Shown here: positions 1 to 12,520 of the stretch, piece by piece
Position numbering within the stretch: the stretch's first letter is position 1
Layout: the number at the start of each line of letters is the position of its first letter
From: Callipepla californica brunnescens
Lineage: Eukaryota; Chordata; Aves; Galliformes; Odontophoridae
NCBI GenBank assembly: GCA_023055505.1
Contig: JALIRH010000125.1
Location: 695,001 to 759,000, forward strand
Direction: 5' to 3'
DNA length: 64,000 nt
Notes under the pieces: generated by a model
The model's input: only the letters and a program-made list of their open reading frames with translations
Database searches by the model: none
What the model was told of the DNA's origin: nothing
Program-made: the position numbers and the translations under genes

Positions 1-2952
1 AGAAAGACGCCAGTCAGACAGCAGCAGTGCACTGAATCGCGTCTTAAGTAATCAGCCGGCAGCGTTTCTATTCCAACAAATCGCGTTTTACATGTGAAAG
101 TGACTCCGTTTCTGGTGTTGTAAGTGTATGTATGTTGCATCCCAATGTTAGTGGGAGGGAAAGTTTTGATTCTCATTCTGCTCTACTACTGAATGCAACG
201 TACGTCTGCATCGTTCATTCATCTACGAGCACGTTTTCATTCTTTTCTCTGAGCAGTCTTGTTATTCCTTTTCCTACCTCTAGTTAATATCGTCACACAA
301 GTTTTTCTTGCCAAACAAACAATTCATTCTTTTTTTCTTTTGGAACGGTATGGTATTCAGAGCTAAAAAGTCAAGTAGTAGCGTTAAGTACGTTAAATTT
401 TTTCTTCTACCAAATGTATGTTTGATTCCACCTCTTCTAAGTGTTCCCCAAAAACACTGTCAGCGGAGCGTTGCAAAAGCCACTTTAACAAGCAAAGCAA
501 ACCGGCAGCGTGTTAATGTTCGAACCGCGAAGAACTGCGTATTAGGCTCGAATCGCATCAATCGCGGCTCCTGCTGCTTTTGCCGCTGAAGAAAGACACC
601 AGTCAGACGGCAGCAGTGCACTGAATCGCGGCTTTTCAATAATCAGCCGGTAGCGGTCCTATTCCAACAATTCGCGGTTTACACGTGAAAGTGACTCGGT
701 TTCAGGAGTTGGAAGTGAATGTGTGCTGGATTCCAGTTTAAATAGGAGTGAAAGTTTTAATTCTTATTCTGCTCTGTTACTGTATGCAACGTACGTCTGA
801 ATCGTTCATTCATCTGCGAGCACGTTTTCATTCTTTTCTCTGACCAGTGCTGTTATCCGTTTTACTTCCTTAATCTAACACATTCACTTCAATTTTCTTA
901 CAATACCGGCGGATCTTTCTCATTCTCTCTCAAAAAGGTATGTTTTTCAGAACTATGGAAGCAATGGAGAGGCGTTAAGTACGGAGAGCTTGTTCCTCTC
1001 CCAAAGGCGTGTGTGATTCCACCGCTTCTAAGGGTTCCCCAGAAAACCTTGTCACCGGAGCATCGGAATAGCCCCCTTTAAGAAGCAGAGAAAAAGCGGC
1101 CGAGAGTTTGATGCTCGAACCGCGCTTAGCCGCGGATTCCGATTCAATCGCACCAGTCGCGGCTCCTGCTGCTTTTGCCGCTGAAGAAAGACGCCAGTCA
1201 GCCGGTAAAAGTGCACTGAATCGCGGCTTCAGTAATCAGCTTTAGCGGTTCTATTCAAACAAATTGCGGTTTACACGTGAAAGTGACTCGGTTTCAAGAG
1301 TTGTATGTGTATGTATGCTGCATCCCAATGTTAGTGGGAGGGAAAGTTTTGATTCTCATTCTGCTCTACTACTGAATGCAACGTATGTCTGCATCGTTCA
1401 TTCATCTACGAGCACGTTTTCATTCTTTTCTCTGAGCAGTCTTGTTACCTTTTTTAGTTCCTCTAGTTAATACCGTCACACAAGTTTATCTTGCCAAACA
1501 AACAATTCATTCCCTTTTTCTTTTGGAACGGTATGGTATTCAGAGCTAAAAAGTCAAATAGTAGCGTTAAGTACGTCAAGATGTTTCTTCTATCAAATGT
1601 ATGTTTGATTCCACCTCTTCTAAGTGTTCCCCAAAAACACTGCCAGTTGAGATTTGCTAAAGCCACTTTAAACAAACATAGCAAACCGGCAGCGTGTTAA
1701 TATTCGAACCGCGAAGAACTTTGAATTCAGCTCGAATCGCATCAATCGCGGCTACTGCTGTTTTGCCGCTGAAGAAAGACGCCAGTCAGCCGGCTGCCGT
1801 TCACTGAATCGCGGCATCAATAATCAGCCGGTAGCGGTTCTATTCAAACAAATCGCGGTTTACACGTGAAAGTGACTCCGTTTCAGGAGTTGTAAGTGTA
1901 CGTATGCTGCATCCCAATGTTAGTGGGAGGGAAAGTTTTGATTCTCATTCTGCTCTGCTACTGAATGCAACGTATGTCTGCATCGTTCATTCATCTACGA
2001 GCACGTTTTCATTCTTTACTCTGACCAGTGTTGTTATTCTTTTTCGTACTTCTAGTTAATACATGGAAAAACTTTTTCTTGTCGAACACAAGTATCTTTC
2101 GATTCTCTTTTGCAAAAGTATGGTATTCAGAGATAAAGAAGCAAAAGAGAAAAGTTTATTACGGAAAGCTGTTTCTTCTACTAATTGCATTGTGTGATTG
2201 CACCGCTTCTAAATGTTCCCCAAAAACACTGTCATCTGAGCTTTGCAAAAGCTCCCTCTAACAAACATAGCAAACCGGCCGCGTGCTAATGTTCGAACCG
2301 CGGAAAACCGTGAATCATGTTCGAATCGCATCAATCGCGGCTCCTGCTGCTTTTGCCGCTGAAGAAAGAAGCCAGTCAGTTGAAAGACGTGCACTGAATT
2401 GCGTCTTCAGTAATCAGCCGGCAGCGTTTCTATTCCAACAAATCGCGGTTTAAACATGAAAGTGACTCCAATTCTGGTGTTGTAAGTGAATGGATGCTGG
2501 ATCCCAGTGTTAGTGAGAGGGAAAGTTTTGATTCTCATTCTGCTCTGCTACTGAATGCAACGTATGTCTGCATCATTCATTCATCTACGAGCACGTTTTC
2601 ATTCCTTTCTCTGAGCAGTCTTGTTATTCCTTTTCCTACCTCTTTTTAATATCGTCACATAAGTTTTTACTTGCCAAACAAACAATTCATTCCCTTTTTC
2701 TTTTGGAACGGTATGGTATTCAGAGCTAAAAAGTCCAATAGTAGCTTTCAGTACGTCAAGCTGTTTCTTCTACCTTACGCAAGTTTGATTCAACACTTCT
2801 AAGTGTTCTCCAAAAACACTGTCAGCGGAGCGTGTCAAAAGCCTTCTTTAACAAGCAGAGCAAACCGGCAGAGTGTTAATATTCGAACCGCGAAGAACCT
2901 CGGATTCCGCTCGAATCGCATCAATCGCGGCTACTGCTGCTCTTGCCGCTGA

Positions 2953-4718
2953 AGAAAGACGCCAGTCAGACAGCAGCAGTGCACTGAATCGCGGCTTAAG
3001 TAATCAGCCGGCAGCGTTTCTATTCCAACAAATCGCGTTTTACATGTGAAAGTGACTCCGTTTCTGGTGTTGTAAGTGTATGTATGTTGCATCCCAATGT
3101 TAGTGGGAGGGAAAGTTTTGATTCTCATTCTGCTCTACTACTGAATGCAACGTACGTCTGCATCGTTCATTCATCTACGAGCACGTTTTCATTCTTTTCT
3201 CTGAGCAGTCTTGTTATTCCTTTTCCTACCTCTAGTTAATATCGTCACACAAGTTTTTCTTGCCAAACAAACAATTCATTCTTTTTTTCTTTTGGAACGG
3301 TATGGTATTCAGAGCTAAAAAGTCAAGTAGTAGCGTTAAGTACGTTAAATTTTTTCTTCTACCAAATGTATGTTTGATTCCACCTCTTCTAAGTGTTCCC
3401 CAAAAACACTGTCAGCGGAGCGTTGCAAAAGCCACTTTAACAAGCAAAGCAAACCGGCAGCGTGTTAATGTTCGAACCGCGAAGAACTGCGTATTAGGCT
3501 CGAATCGCATCAATCGCGGCTCCTGCTGCTTTTGCCGCTGAAGAAAGACACCAGTCAGACGGCAGCAGTGCACTGAATCGCGGCTTTTCAAAAATCAGCC
3601 GGTAGCGGTCCTATTCCAACAATTCGCGGTTTACACGTGAAAGTGACTCGGTTTCAGGAGTTGGAAGTGAATGTGTGCTGGATTCCAGTTTAAATAGGAG
3701 TGAAAGTTTTAATTCTTATTCTGCTCTGTTACTGTATGCAACGTACGTCTGAATCGTTCATTCATCTGCGAGCACGTTTTCATTCTTTTCTCTGACCAGT
3801 GCTGTTATCCGTTTTACTTCCTTAATCTAACACATTCACTTCAATTTTCTTACAATACCGGCGGATCTTTCTCATTCTCTCTCAAAAAGGTATGTTTTTC
3901 AGAACTATGGAAGCAATGGAGAGGCGTTAAGTACGGAGAGCTTGTTCCTCTCCCAAAGGCGTGTGTGATTCCACCGCTTCTAAGGGTTCCCCAGAAAACC
4001 TTGTCACCGGAGCATCGGAATAGCCCCCTTTAAGAAGCAGAGAAAAAGCGGCCGAGAGTTTGATGCTCGAACCGCGCTTAGCCGCGGATTCCGATTCAAT
4101 CGCACCAGTCGCGGCTCCTGCTGCTTTTGCCGCTGAAGAAAGACGCCAGTCAGCCGGTAAAAGTGCACTGAATCGCGGCTTCAGTAATCAGCTTTAGCGG
4201 TTCTATTCAAACAAATTGCGGTTTACACGTGAAAGTGACTCCGTTTCAGGAGTTGAATGTGTATGTATGCTGCATCCCAATGTTAGTGGGAGGGAAAGTT
4301 TTGATTCTCATTCTGCTCTACTACTGAATGCAACGTATGTCTGCATCGTTCATTCATCTACGAGCACGTTTTCATACTTTTCTCTGAGCAGTCTTGTTAC
4401 CTTTTTTAGTTCCTCTATTTAATATCGTCACACAAGTTTTTCTTGCCAAACAAACAATTCATTCCCTTTTTCTTTTGGAACGGTATGGTATTCAGAGCTA
4501 AAAAGTCAAATAGTAGCGTTAAGTACGTCAAGCTGTTTCTTCTATCAAATGTATATTTGATTCCACCTCTTCTAAGTGTTCCCCAAAAACACTGCCAGTG
4601 GAGATTTGCTAAAGCCACTTTAAACAAACATAGCATACCGGCAGCGTGTTAATGTTCGAACCGCGAAGAACCGCGTCTCAGGCTCGAATCGCATCAATCG
4701 CGGCTCCTGCTGCTTTTG
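2953..4718 (+). repeat. Recent 1.77-kb block duplication (A-B-A) inside the satellite
   Basis: This block repeats positions 1-1765 at an offset of 2952 bp with only scattered differences, far fewer than between neighbouring units. For example, the stretches at 308-589 and 3260-3541 encode the same 93 codons, and the B unit at 582-1177 is almost base-for-base the one at 3534-4129. This indicates a recent unequal exchange of three units as one piece. Confidence 0.9.
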
Positions 4719-7700
4719 CCGCTGAAGAAAGACGCCAGTCAGGCGGCAGCAGTGCACTGAATCGCGGCTTTTCAAAAATCAGCCGGTAGCGGTCCTATTC
4801 CAACAATTCGCGGTTTACACGTGAAAGTGACTCGGTTTCTGGAGTTGGAAGAGAATGTGTGCTGGATCCCATTGTTAATGGGAAGGAATTGTTTGATTCT
4901 CATTCTGCTCTGTTACTGTATGCAACGTACGTCTGCATCGTTCATTCATCTGCGAGCACGTTTTCATTCTTTTCTCTGACCAGTGCTGTTATCCTTTTTC
5001 CTTCCTTAATCTAATACACTCACTTGAATTTTCTTACAATACCGGCGGATCTTTCTCATTCTCTCTCAAAAAGGTATCTTTTTCAGAACTATGATAGCAA
5101 TGGAGAGACGTTAAGTACGGAAAGATAATTCCTCTCCCAAAGGTGTGTGTGATTCTACCGCTTCTAACTGTTCCCCAGAAAACCTTGTCACCGGAGCATC
5201 GGAATAGCTCCGTTTAGAAGCAGAGAAAAAGCGGCAGAGAATTTGATGCTCGAACCGCTCTTAGCCGCGGATTCCCATTCACTCGCATCAATCGCGGCTC
5301 CTGCTGCTTTTGCCGCTGAAGAAAGACGCCAGTCAGCCGGCTGCCGTTCACTGAATCGCGGCATCAATAATCAGCCGGTAGCGGTTCTTCTCCAACAAAG
5401 TGCGGTTTACACGTGAAAGTGACTCCTTTTCAGAAGTTGTAAGTGTATGTATGCTGCACCCCAATTCTAGTGGGAGGGAATGTTTTGATTCTCATTCTGC
5501 TCTGCTACTGAATGCAACGTATGTCTGCATCGTTCATTCATCTACGAGCACGTTTTCATTCTTTACTCTGACAAGTGTTGTTATTCTTTTTCGTACTTCT
5601 AGTTAATACATGGAAAAACTTTTTCTTGTCGAACACAAGTATCTTTCGATTCTCTTTTGCAAAAGTATGGTATTTAGAGATAAAGAAGCAAAAGAGAAAG
5701 GTTTATTACGGAAAGCTGTTTCTTCTACTAATTGCATTGTGTGATTGCACCGCTTCTAAATGTTCCCCAAAAACACTGTCATCTGAGCATTGCAAAAGCT
5801 CCCTTTAACAAACATAGCAAATCGGTAGCGAGCTAATGTTCGAACCGCGGAAAACCGTGAATCATGTTCGAATCGCATCAATCGCGGCTCCTGCTGCTTT
5901 TGCCGCTGAAGAAAGAAGGCAGTCAGCCGGTAAAAGTGCACTGAATCGCGGCTTCAGTAATCAGCCGGTAGCGGTTCTATTCCAACAAATCGCGGTTTAA
6001 ACCTTAAAGGAACTCCAATTCTGGTGTTGTAAGTGAATGGATGCTGGATCCCAGTGTTATTGAGAGGGAAAGTTTTGATTCTCATTCTGCTCTACTACTG
6101 AATGCAACGTATGTCTGCATCATTCATTCATCTACGAGCACGTTTTTATTCTTTTCTCTGACCAGTCTTGTTACCTTATTATTACCACTAGTTAATATCG
6201 TCACACAAGTTTTTCTTGCCAAACAAACAATTCATTCCCTTTTTCTTTTGGAACGGTATGGTATTCAGAGCTAAAAAGTCAAATAGTAGCGTTAAGTACG
6301 TTAAACTTTTTCTTCTACCAAATGTATGTTTGATTCCACCTCTTCTAAGTGTTCCCCAAAAACACTGTCAGCGGAGCGTTGCAAAAGCCACTTTTAACAA
6401 ACATAGCAAACCGGCAGCGTGTTAATGTTCGAACCGCGAAGAACCGCGTCTCAGGCTCGAATCGCATCAATCGCGGCTACTGCTGCTTTTGCCGCTGAAG
6501 AAAGACGCCAGTCAGGCGGCAGCAGTGCACTGAATCGCGGCTTTTCAAAAATCAGCCGGTAGCGGTCCTATTCCAACAATTCGCGGTTTACACGTGAAAG
6601 TGACTCGGATTCAGGAGTTGGAAGAGAATGTGTGCTGGATCCCAGTGTTAATGGGAAGGAAAGTTTTGATTCTCATTCTGCTCTGCTACTGAATGCAACG
6701 TATGTCTGCATCGTTCATTCATCTGCGAGCACGTTTTCATTCTTTTCTCTGACCAGTGCTGTTATCCTTTTTACTTCCTCAATCTAACACATTCACTTCA
6801 ATTTTCTTACAATACCCGCGGATCTTTCTCATTCTCTCTCAAAAAGGTATGTTTTTCAGAACTATGGAAGCAATGGAGAGGCGTTAAGTACGGAAAGCTG
6901 GTTCCTCTCCCAAAGGCGTGTGTGATTCCACCGCTTCTAAATGTTCCCCAGAAAACCTTGTCACCGGAGCATCGGAATAGCCCCCTTTAGAAGCAGAGAA
7001 AAAGCGGCAGAGAATTTGATGCTCGAACCGCGCTTAGCCGCGGATTCCGATTCAATCGCACCAGTCGCGGCTCCTGCTGCTTTTGCCGCTGAAGAAAGAC
7101 GCTAGTCAGCCGGTAAAAGTGCATGGAATCGCGGCTTCAGTAATCAGCCGGTAGCGGTTCTTCTCCAACAAATCGCGGTTTACACGTGAAAGTGACTCGG
7201 TTTCAGGAGTTGTATGTGTATGTATGCTGCATCCCAATGTTAGTGGGAGGGAAAGTTTTAATTCTCATTCTGCTCTACTACTGAATGCAACGTATCTCTG
7301 CATCATTCATTCATCTACGAGCACGTTTTCATTCTTTACTCTGACCAGTGTTGTTATTCTTTTTCGTACTTCTAGTTAATACATGGAAAAACTTTTTCTT
7401 GTCGAACACAAGTATCTTTCGATTCTCTTTTGCAAAAGTATGGTATTCAGAGATAAAGAAGCAAAAGAGAAACGTTTATTAAGGAAAGCTGTTTCCTCTA
7501 CCAAATGGATGTGTGATTCCACCGCTTATAAGTGTTCCCCAAAAACACTGTCATCTGAGCATTGCAAATGCTACATTTTACAAACATAGCAAACCGGCAG
7601 CGAGCTAATGTTCGAACCGCGGAAAACCGTGAATCATGTTCGAATCGCATCAATCGCGGCTCCTGCTGCTTTTGCCGCTGAAGAAAGAAGCCAGTCATTT

Positions 7701-8264
7701 GAAAGACGTGCACTGAATTGCGTCTTCAGTAATCAGCCGGTAGCGGTTCTTCTCCAACAAATCGCGGTTGAAACCTGAAAGTGACTCCAATTCTGGTGTT
7801 GTAAGTGAATGGATGCTGGATCCCAGTGTCAGTGAGAGGGAAAGTTTTGATTCTCATTCTGCTCTACTACTGAATGCAACGTATGTCTGCATCATTCATT
7901 CATCTACGAGCACGTTTTCATTCCTTTCTCTGACCAGTCTTGTTATTCCTTTTCCTACCTCTAGTTAATATCGTCACACAAGTTTTTCTTGCCAAGCAAA
8001 CAATTCATTCCCTTTTTCTTTTGGAACGGTATGGTATTCAGAGCTAAAAAGTCAAATAGTAGCGTTAAGTACGTTAAACTTTTTCTTCTACCAAATGTAT
8101 GTTTGATTCCACCTCTTCTAAGTGTTCCCCAAAAACACTGTCAGCGGAGCGTTGCAAAAGCCACTTTTAACAATCAAAGCAAACCGGCAGAGTGTTAATG
8201 TTCGAACCGCGAAGAACCGCGTCTCAGGCTCGAATCGCATCAATCGCGGCTCCTGCTGCTTTTG
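4718..8264 (+). repeat. Two tandem B-C-A trimers (higher-order repeat, about 1.77 kb)
   Basis: The units run B (4718-5312), C (5312-5902), A (5902-6491), then B (6491-7085), C (7085-7674), A (7674-8264), and a final B to 8859. The two trimers are 1773 bp long each and match in subfamily order. The structure is inferred from diagnostic blocks read by eye; percent identities were not computed. Confidence 0.8.
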
Positions 8265-8945
8265 CCGCTGAAGAAAGACGCCAGTCAGCCGGCAGCAGTG
8301 CACTGAATCGCGGCTTTTCAAAAATCAGCCGGTAGCGGTCCTATTCCAACAATTCGCGGTTTACACGTGAAAGTGACTCGGATTCAGGAGTTGGAAGAGA
8401 ATGTGTGCTGGATCCCAGTGTTACTGGGAAGGAAAGTTTTGATTCTCATTCTGCTCTGCTACTGAATGCAACGTATGTCTGCATCGTTCATTCATCTGCG
8501 AGCACGTTTTCCTTCTTTTCTCTGACCAGTGCTGTTATTCTTTTTACTTCCTCAATCTAACACATTCACTTCAATTTTCTTACAATACCCGCGGATCTTT
8601 CTCATTCTCTCTCAAAAAGGTATGTTTTTCAGAACTATGGAAGCAATGGAGAGGCGTTAAGTACGGAAAGCTGGTTCCTCTCCCAAAGGCGTGTGTGATT
8701 CCACCGCTTCTAAATGTTCCCCAGAAAACCTTGTCACCGGAGCATCGGAATAGCCCCCTTTAAGAAGCAGAGAAAAAGCGGCCGAGAGTTTGATGCTCGA
8801 ACCGCGCTTAGCCGCGGATTCCCATTCAATCGCATCAATCGCGGCTCCTGCTGCTTTTGCCGCTGAAGAAAGACGCCAGTCAGCCGGCTGCCGTGCACTC
8901 AATAGCGCCTTCTCTAATCAGCCGGCATCGGTCCTATTCCAACAC

Positions 8946-10378
8946 ATACGCTAAAGCTAAACCTCACCCTACTCTCACCCTTACGCACCAGCTAACCCTG
9001 CCTCAATCCCTACATACAGATCAAATCCGAAACCTAAACCTAACCCTAAACCTCAACTTCATGCTAACATCAACACTCAACCTAATCCTATCCCTAAATA
9101 GAATCATCACATTGAGAAACACTTTCTCCCTAACCCTAATCCGAAATCGAATCCGAAACCTCAAAGAATCCCAAACCCTTTCCATAGCTCTAACCCAATG
9201 CTGAACCCTACCCTGACCCACTTTCACTACCCCTTACCATAAAACTCAATCAACACCAAAACCCACCCCTGACACTAAACCTAACACTAATTCTTATCCT
9301 AACCCTAACCCAAACACTTACCCTAATCCGAACCAAAACCCAAGCCCTAACCCGAGCACAAAGCCTTACCTTGCCCCTCATTCTATTCTGAACCCTAACC
9401 GGAAACCTAACACTTACCCTAAGACCAACCCTTTCCCTAAACAGAAACCTATCCCTAGCAGAAGCGGAACCCAAGCAAAAACTCCTACTTTAACACCAAC
9501 CCCAAGTTGATGCCCAAGCCTAAACCTGACACATAGCATCAGATTACCACAACCCTCACCTCAACTCTAACCCCAACCCTAACACTAAGACTTACCCTAG
9601 CTATCTGATGGTCCTCATACCCTATTCCAATTCCTAAACCCAAGGCAAACACCACACCAAAAGCAATGCCTACCATTTTCCAAACCTGAAACTTAAAGTC
9701 AACCTAAACCTTACTCTAACCGTATATCAAACCCTGACCATTAGCCTCATTGTGACTCTAAGTCTGCCTTCAATCGAAATCTGACCCTAAAACCAACCCC
9801 AACTCAAAGCCCAACCCTAAACCTAAAGCTAAGCATCAGATTACTGCAGATCTCACCTAACCTATCCCTACTTCTAACCCCAAACCCAATCCAAACGCCA
9901 AACCTATTCCTAACCTAACACTAAGCCAGAACCCAACCCAAGGCCTACCCCTTCTCTCAGCCTAACACTCAAACTAACCTAGACCCAAAACCAACCCTAA
10001 ATCAAATCCTAACCCTCCCCCTTACTCTATCCTGTACCCAAGCAAGGCGTAACCCTTCTCTGATCCTAAAACTAAAGAGAGCTCTACCCCATACTCTAAA
10101 CCTTCATCTACACCAAAACCTAACCCTATCCCTAATCCAAAACCTAACCCTAAACCTAACCCGAACTCTAACCTTAATCCTAAACCTAAACCTTACCCTA
10201 ACCCTAAGCCTAACCTTAACCCTAAGCCTTCTCTGAACCTCAAACTAAAGAGAACCCTAGCCCTTGCACTAAACCTTCAGCTACACAAAAAAATAACCCT
10301 AACCTAATCCTAAAACAAACCCTAAACCTAACCCAAAGCATCAGATTACCACAACCCTAACCTGACACCTACACTCAA
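8946..10378 (-). repeat. Diverged telomere-like repeat, CCCTAA on the + strand
   Basis: The stretch is dominated by accctaa and close variants (aaccta, aacact, aatcct) with no perfect long run. It is not simple decay. Landmarks such as agcatcagattaccaca (from 9535 and 10337, a variant from 9832) and tgctaacat followed by actcaacctaatcct (9062) recur in the other CCCTAA blocks of the window. It is therefore a longer subtelomeric unit built from telomeric motifs. No gene is visible; open frames reflect the periodic sequence. Confidence 0.92.
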
Positions 10379-10580
10379 ATGCATCCTTCCCCTTATTTGA
10401 AGCAAAGTGAAATCCTAAATGGAATTCATAGGAAGAGCGAATTCACCAATCTTCATCGTATACAATGCACAATACATATACAATATACATACAAAGCGTA
10501 CAAGGAAATGACTGAGTTTTCTCGTCTGTTAAAAAAAAAAAACAAAACAAAACAAAAAAACGTTTTACATTTTTCTTAGA
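10379..10580. other. AT-rich junction between telomere-like repeat and ERV
   Basis: This is about 200 bp of non-telomeric, AT-rich sequence with an A-rich run (10531-10560, a-tracts broken by single c). It sits just beyond the C-terminal end of the integrase of the minus-strand ERV, where env and a 3' LTR would be expected. I see neither. It may be residual 3' ERV sequence or filler at the truncation point. Confidence 0.5.
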
Positions 10581-10584
10581 GTGG

Positions 10585-11690
10585 TTTGTAGATCGTCCGA
10601 AGTCTTGGACACCTCCCACTGGGGTCCTGTGTCACGGATTGGTCCTTTCACATGGCTTGCATGGATCCATCTGCGCTCAGCTGTCCGGATGGCTGTTTCT
10701 GTTGCTAATAAAACAAGAAAAGGTCCTTCCCAGCGGGGAGTTAGAGATGACTCTTTCCACGTTTTAATTTAAACCTTGTCTCCTGGACTGATTCCATGTA
10801 TTGCCATATCTAGCGGAGGCCGTTGGACCACCAGTCCTTCCATTCTTCATTCATTCCTTCTCTTATTCATTTCAATTCAATATTCCTGTATTTTCTTCTA
10901 CCTTGGGATGTTCCGATGGGAGTTCTAAATCATATGGCATTCCATATCCCATTTCAAAAGGTGATATTCCAGTCTCTCTTCTTCGTTCTGTTCTTCAGTT
11001 AAGTAGTGCCAGTGGCAAACACTTCATCCAAGACATCTTGGTTTCAATCATTCCTTTAGTAAGCCGCTTTGGAAGTTCCCCATTCGACCTTTCTACTTTT
11101 CCAGAGCTCTGTGGGTGCCATGGGGTGCGATATTCCCATTTGGTCCCCATTGGAGCTAAAGCCTCTTACACTGCCTTTAATACAAAGTGAGGGTCTCTAG
11201 CTGAATCTGCAACTTCCATGTTCCCATATCTGGGGATAATATGTTCGAACAATGTCTTGATTACTGTCTGGGCTGTTGCCCTAGCGGTGGGGTAGGCCTC
11301 CAGAAAATGTGTTCAATGGGCGATTCTTCCTAAGAAGTACTTCTATCTTCCAACCCTGGGGAGATCTGTGAAGTCTATCTGCATTTGAGCAAAAGGTCTG
11401 ACAGCCCATTCCCTTCCTCCCTGTATTTTTTCCCTCAGTTGTTGTTTCTTTCCTTTCCTCCAAATCATACAATGATCTACAATTCCTTTGGCTATGCTAG
11501 AAATGCCTATACACATCTATTTCATTGTGAATTGGTCCACCAAGGCCTGAAGCCCGCAATGAGTCTGCTTAGGAAATTCTCATCTTCTCCAAGCTTTAGG
11601 GATTACCTCTCTTCCATCAGCTAATAACCATTTTCCCTCCTTTTCCTCAACCTCCATTTGTCGGAGCCGCTCTTTTCGCTTCTTCATCAG
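10585..11690 (-). pseudogene. pol: ERV integrase remnant (class I)
   Basis: Integrase joins proviral DNA to the host chromosome. On the minus strand the zinc-binding N-terminal part lies near 11450-11600, with the residues DHCMIW visible. The core follows, with QIDFTDLP near 11385 carrying the first catalytic Asp. HPQSSGKVERSN near 11100-11130 carries the catalytic Glu. The C-terminal domain reads [15 protein letters not shown] then [10 protein letters not shown] at 10650-10750. There is an in-frame stop just after the first Asp region, the segment around the second Asp is distorted, and the frame shifts several times. It is non-functional. No env follows. Confidence 0.88.
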
Positions 11691-12520
11691 CAAAATTAGT
11701 TCCCCTTATTTCAGCCGACATCGCCCTCTGGTGCCTTTCCGTGTACTACTGCGCTTTTCTCTGGTTCTCTTCTTGCCCTCAGAGTTTGTCTTCTTAACGA
11801 CTGGTGAATTAACCCTTTCCCGGGTGAGTTTACCAATCCTCTTTCCTCCCATCTTTTTCCCAAGGTATGGACTACCCCATACGCATACCTAGAATCTGTA
11901 GAGATAGTCCCAATGCTTCCTTTCAACATTTGAAGGGCTGGAAGGATTGTATAGAATTTCACAGCCTGAGCTGACCACGTTCTGTCCAATGCTCCCGATT
12001 CAATTACTGGAAATGTTTTCCCGTTTAGTAGAGCATCCCCTGATTTTCCTTTTCCTTCTACCACCCGGGAGGAGCCATCTACAAATCATTTGCCCCCTTC
12101 TAATAACTTCTCCTCTTCTAAGTCCTCCCCTCTTTTAGCCTGATACTCTATACACTGAATGCAATCATGGCTTAAATCTTCATCTGGTTCCCCATAGAAA
12201 AATTGAGCAGGATTTGGCAAACTTGGAGTTTCTATTTCTAATTGAGGAGAATGGATTAGGATTCCTTCCTATTTCAATAGTCTAGCATCTGTAATCCACT
12301 TCTCTGCTTTTTCTTGGAGTACTCCCCTTATTGTCATGTGGACTATACACTTGTAATTCACCCCTGAAAGTCATCTTCCCTGCTTCTTCTACTAACAGAG
12401 CTACAGCAACTATTGCTCGTAGACAGGTAGGCCACCCACGGCTAACGGGATCCAAGAGTTTTGAAAAGTATCCTGCTGGCTTCTTCTTCCCGGCCCATTC
12501 CTGGCTCACTACTCCAAAAG
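11691..12520 (-). pseudogene. pol: ERV connection and RNase H remnant (class I)
   Basis: RNase H removes the RNA strand during reverse transcription. The connection subdomain is readable at 12282-12509 (PAGYFSKLLDPVSRGWPTCL and VALLVEEAGKMTF). The RNase H core contains STDSRYAYGVVH followed by KRWEERG near 11830-11900, with the conserved Asp of TDS present. The ends are joined only across frame changes, so this is a broken copy continuous with the RT upstream and the integrase downstream. Confidence 0.87.

Larger units (their letters stand above)
1..8945. repeat. 590-bp satellite array, 15 units, three subfamilies
   Basis: The anchor gccgctgaagaaag recurs at 582, 1177, 1765, 2355, 2945, 3534, 4129, 4718, 5312, 5902, 6491, 7085, 7674, 8264 and 8859, giving unit lengths of 588-595 bp. 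Units fall into three types by their middle part. Type A has cacaagtttttcttgcc followed by aacggtatggtattcag. Type B has cattcacttcaattttc and is 594-595 bp. Type C has acatggaaaaactttttc. The order, including the partial first unit, is A B A C A A B A B C A B C A B. The array fades into CCCTAA-like repeat near 8945. I do not recognise the satellite. Short open frames inside units recur only because the units recur, and most lack an ATG start. Confidence 0.95.

Noticed and set aside
308..8321. Recurring short open frames of about 60-93 codons in the 590-bp satellite
   Set aside because: They recur because the units recur. Many begin at non-ATG codons and differ in length between units through frameshifts, so selection on protein is unlikely.
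8857..9474. Open frames rich in N-L-T-L or R-V-R in telomere-like blocks
   Set aside because: Translations of degenerate CCCTAA/TTAGGG; the same type appears in each such block.
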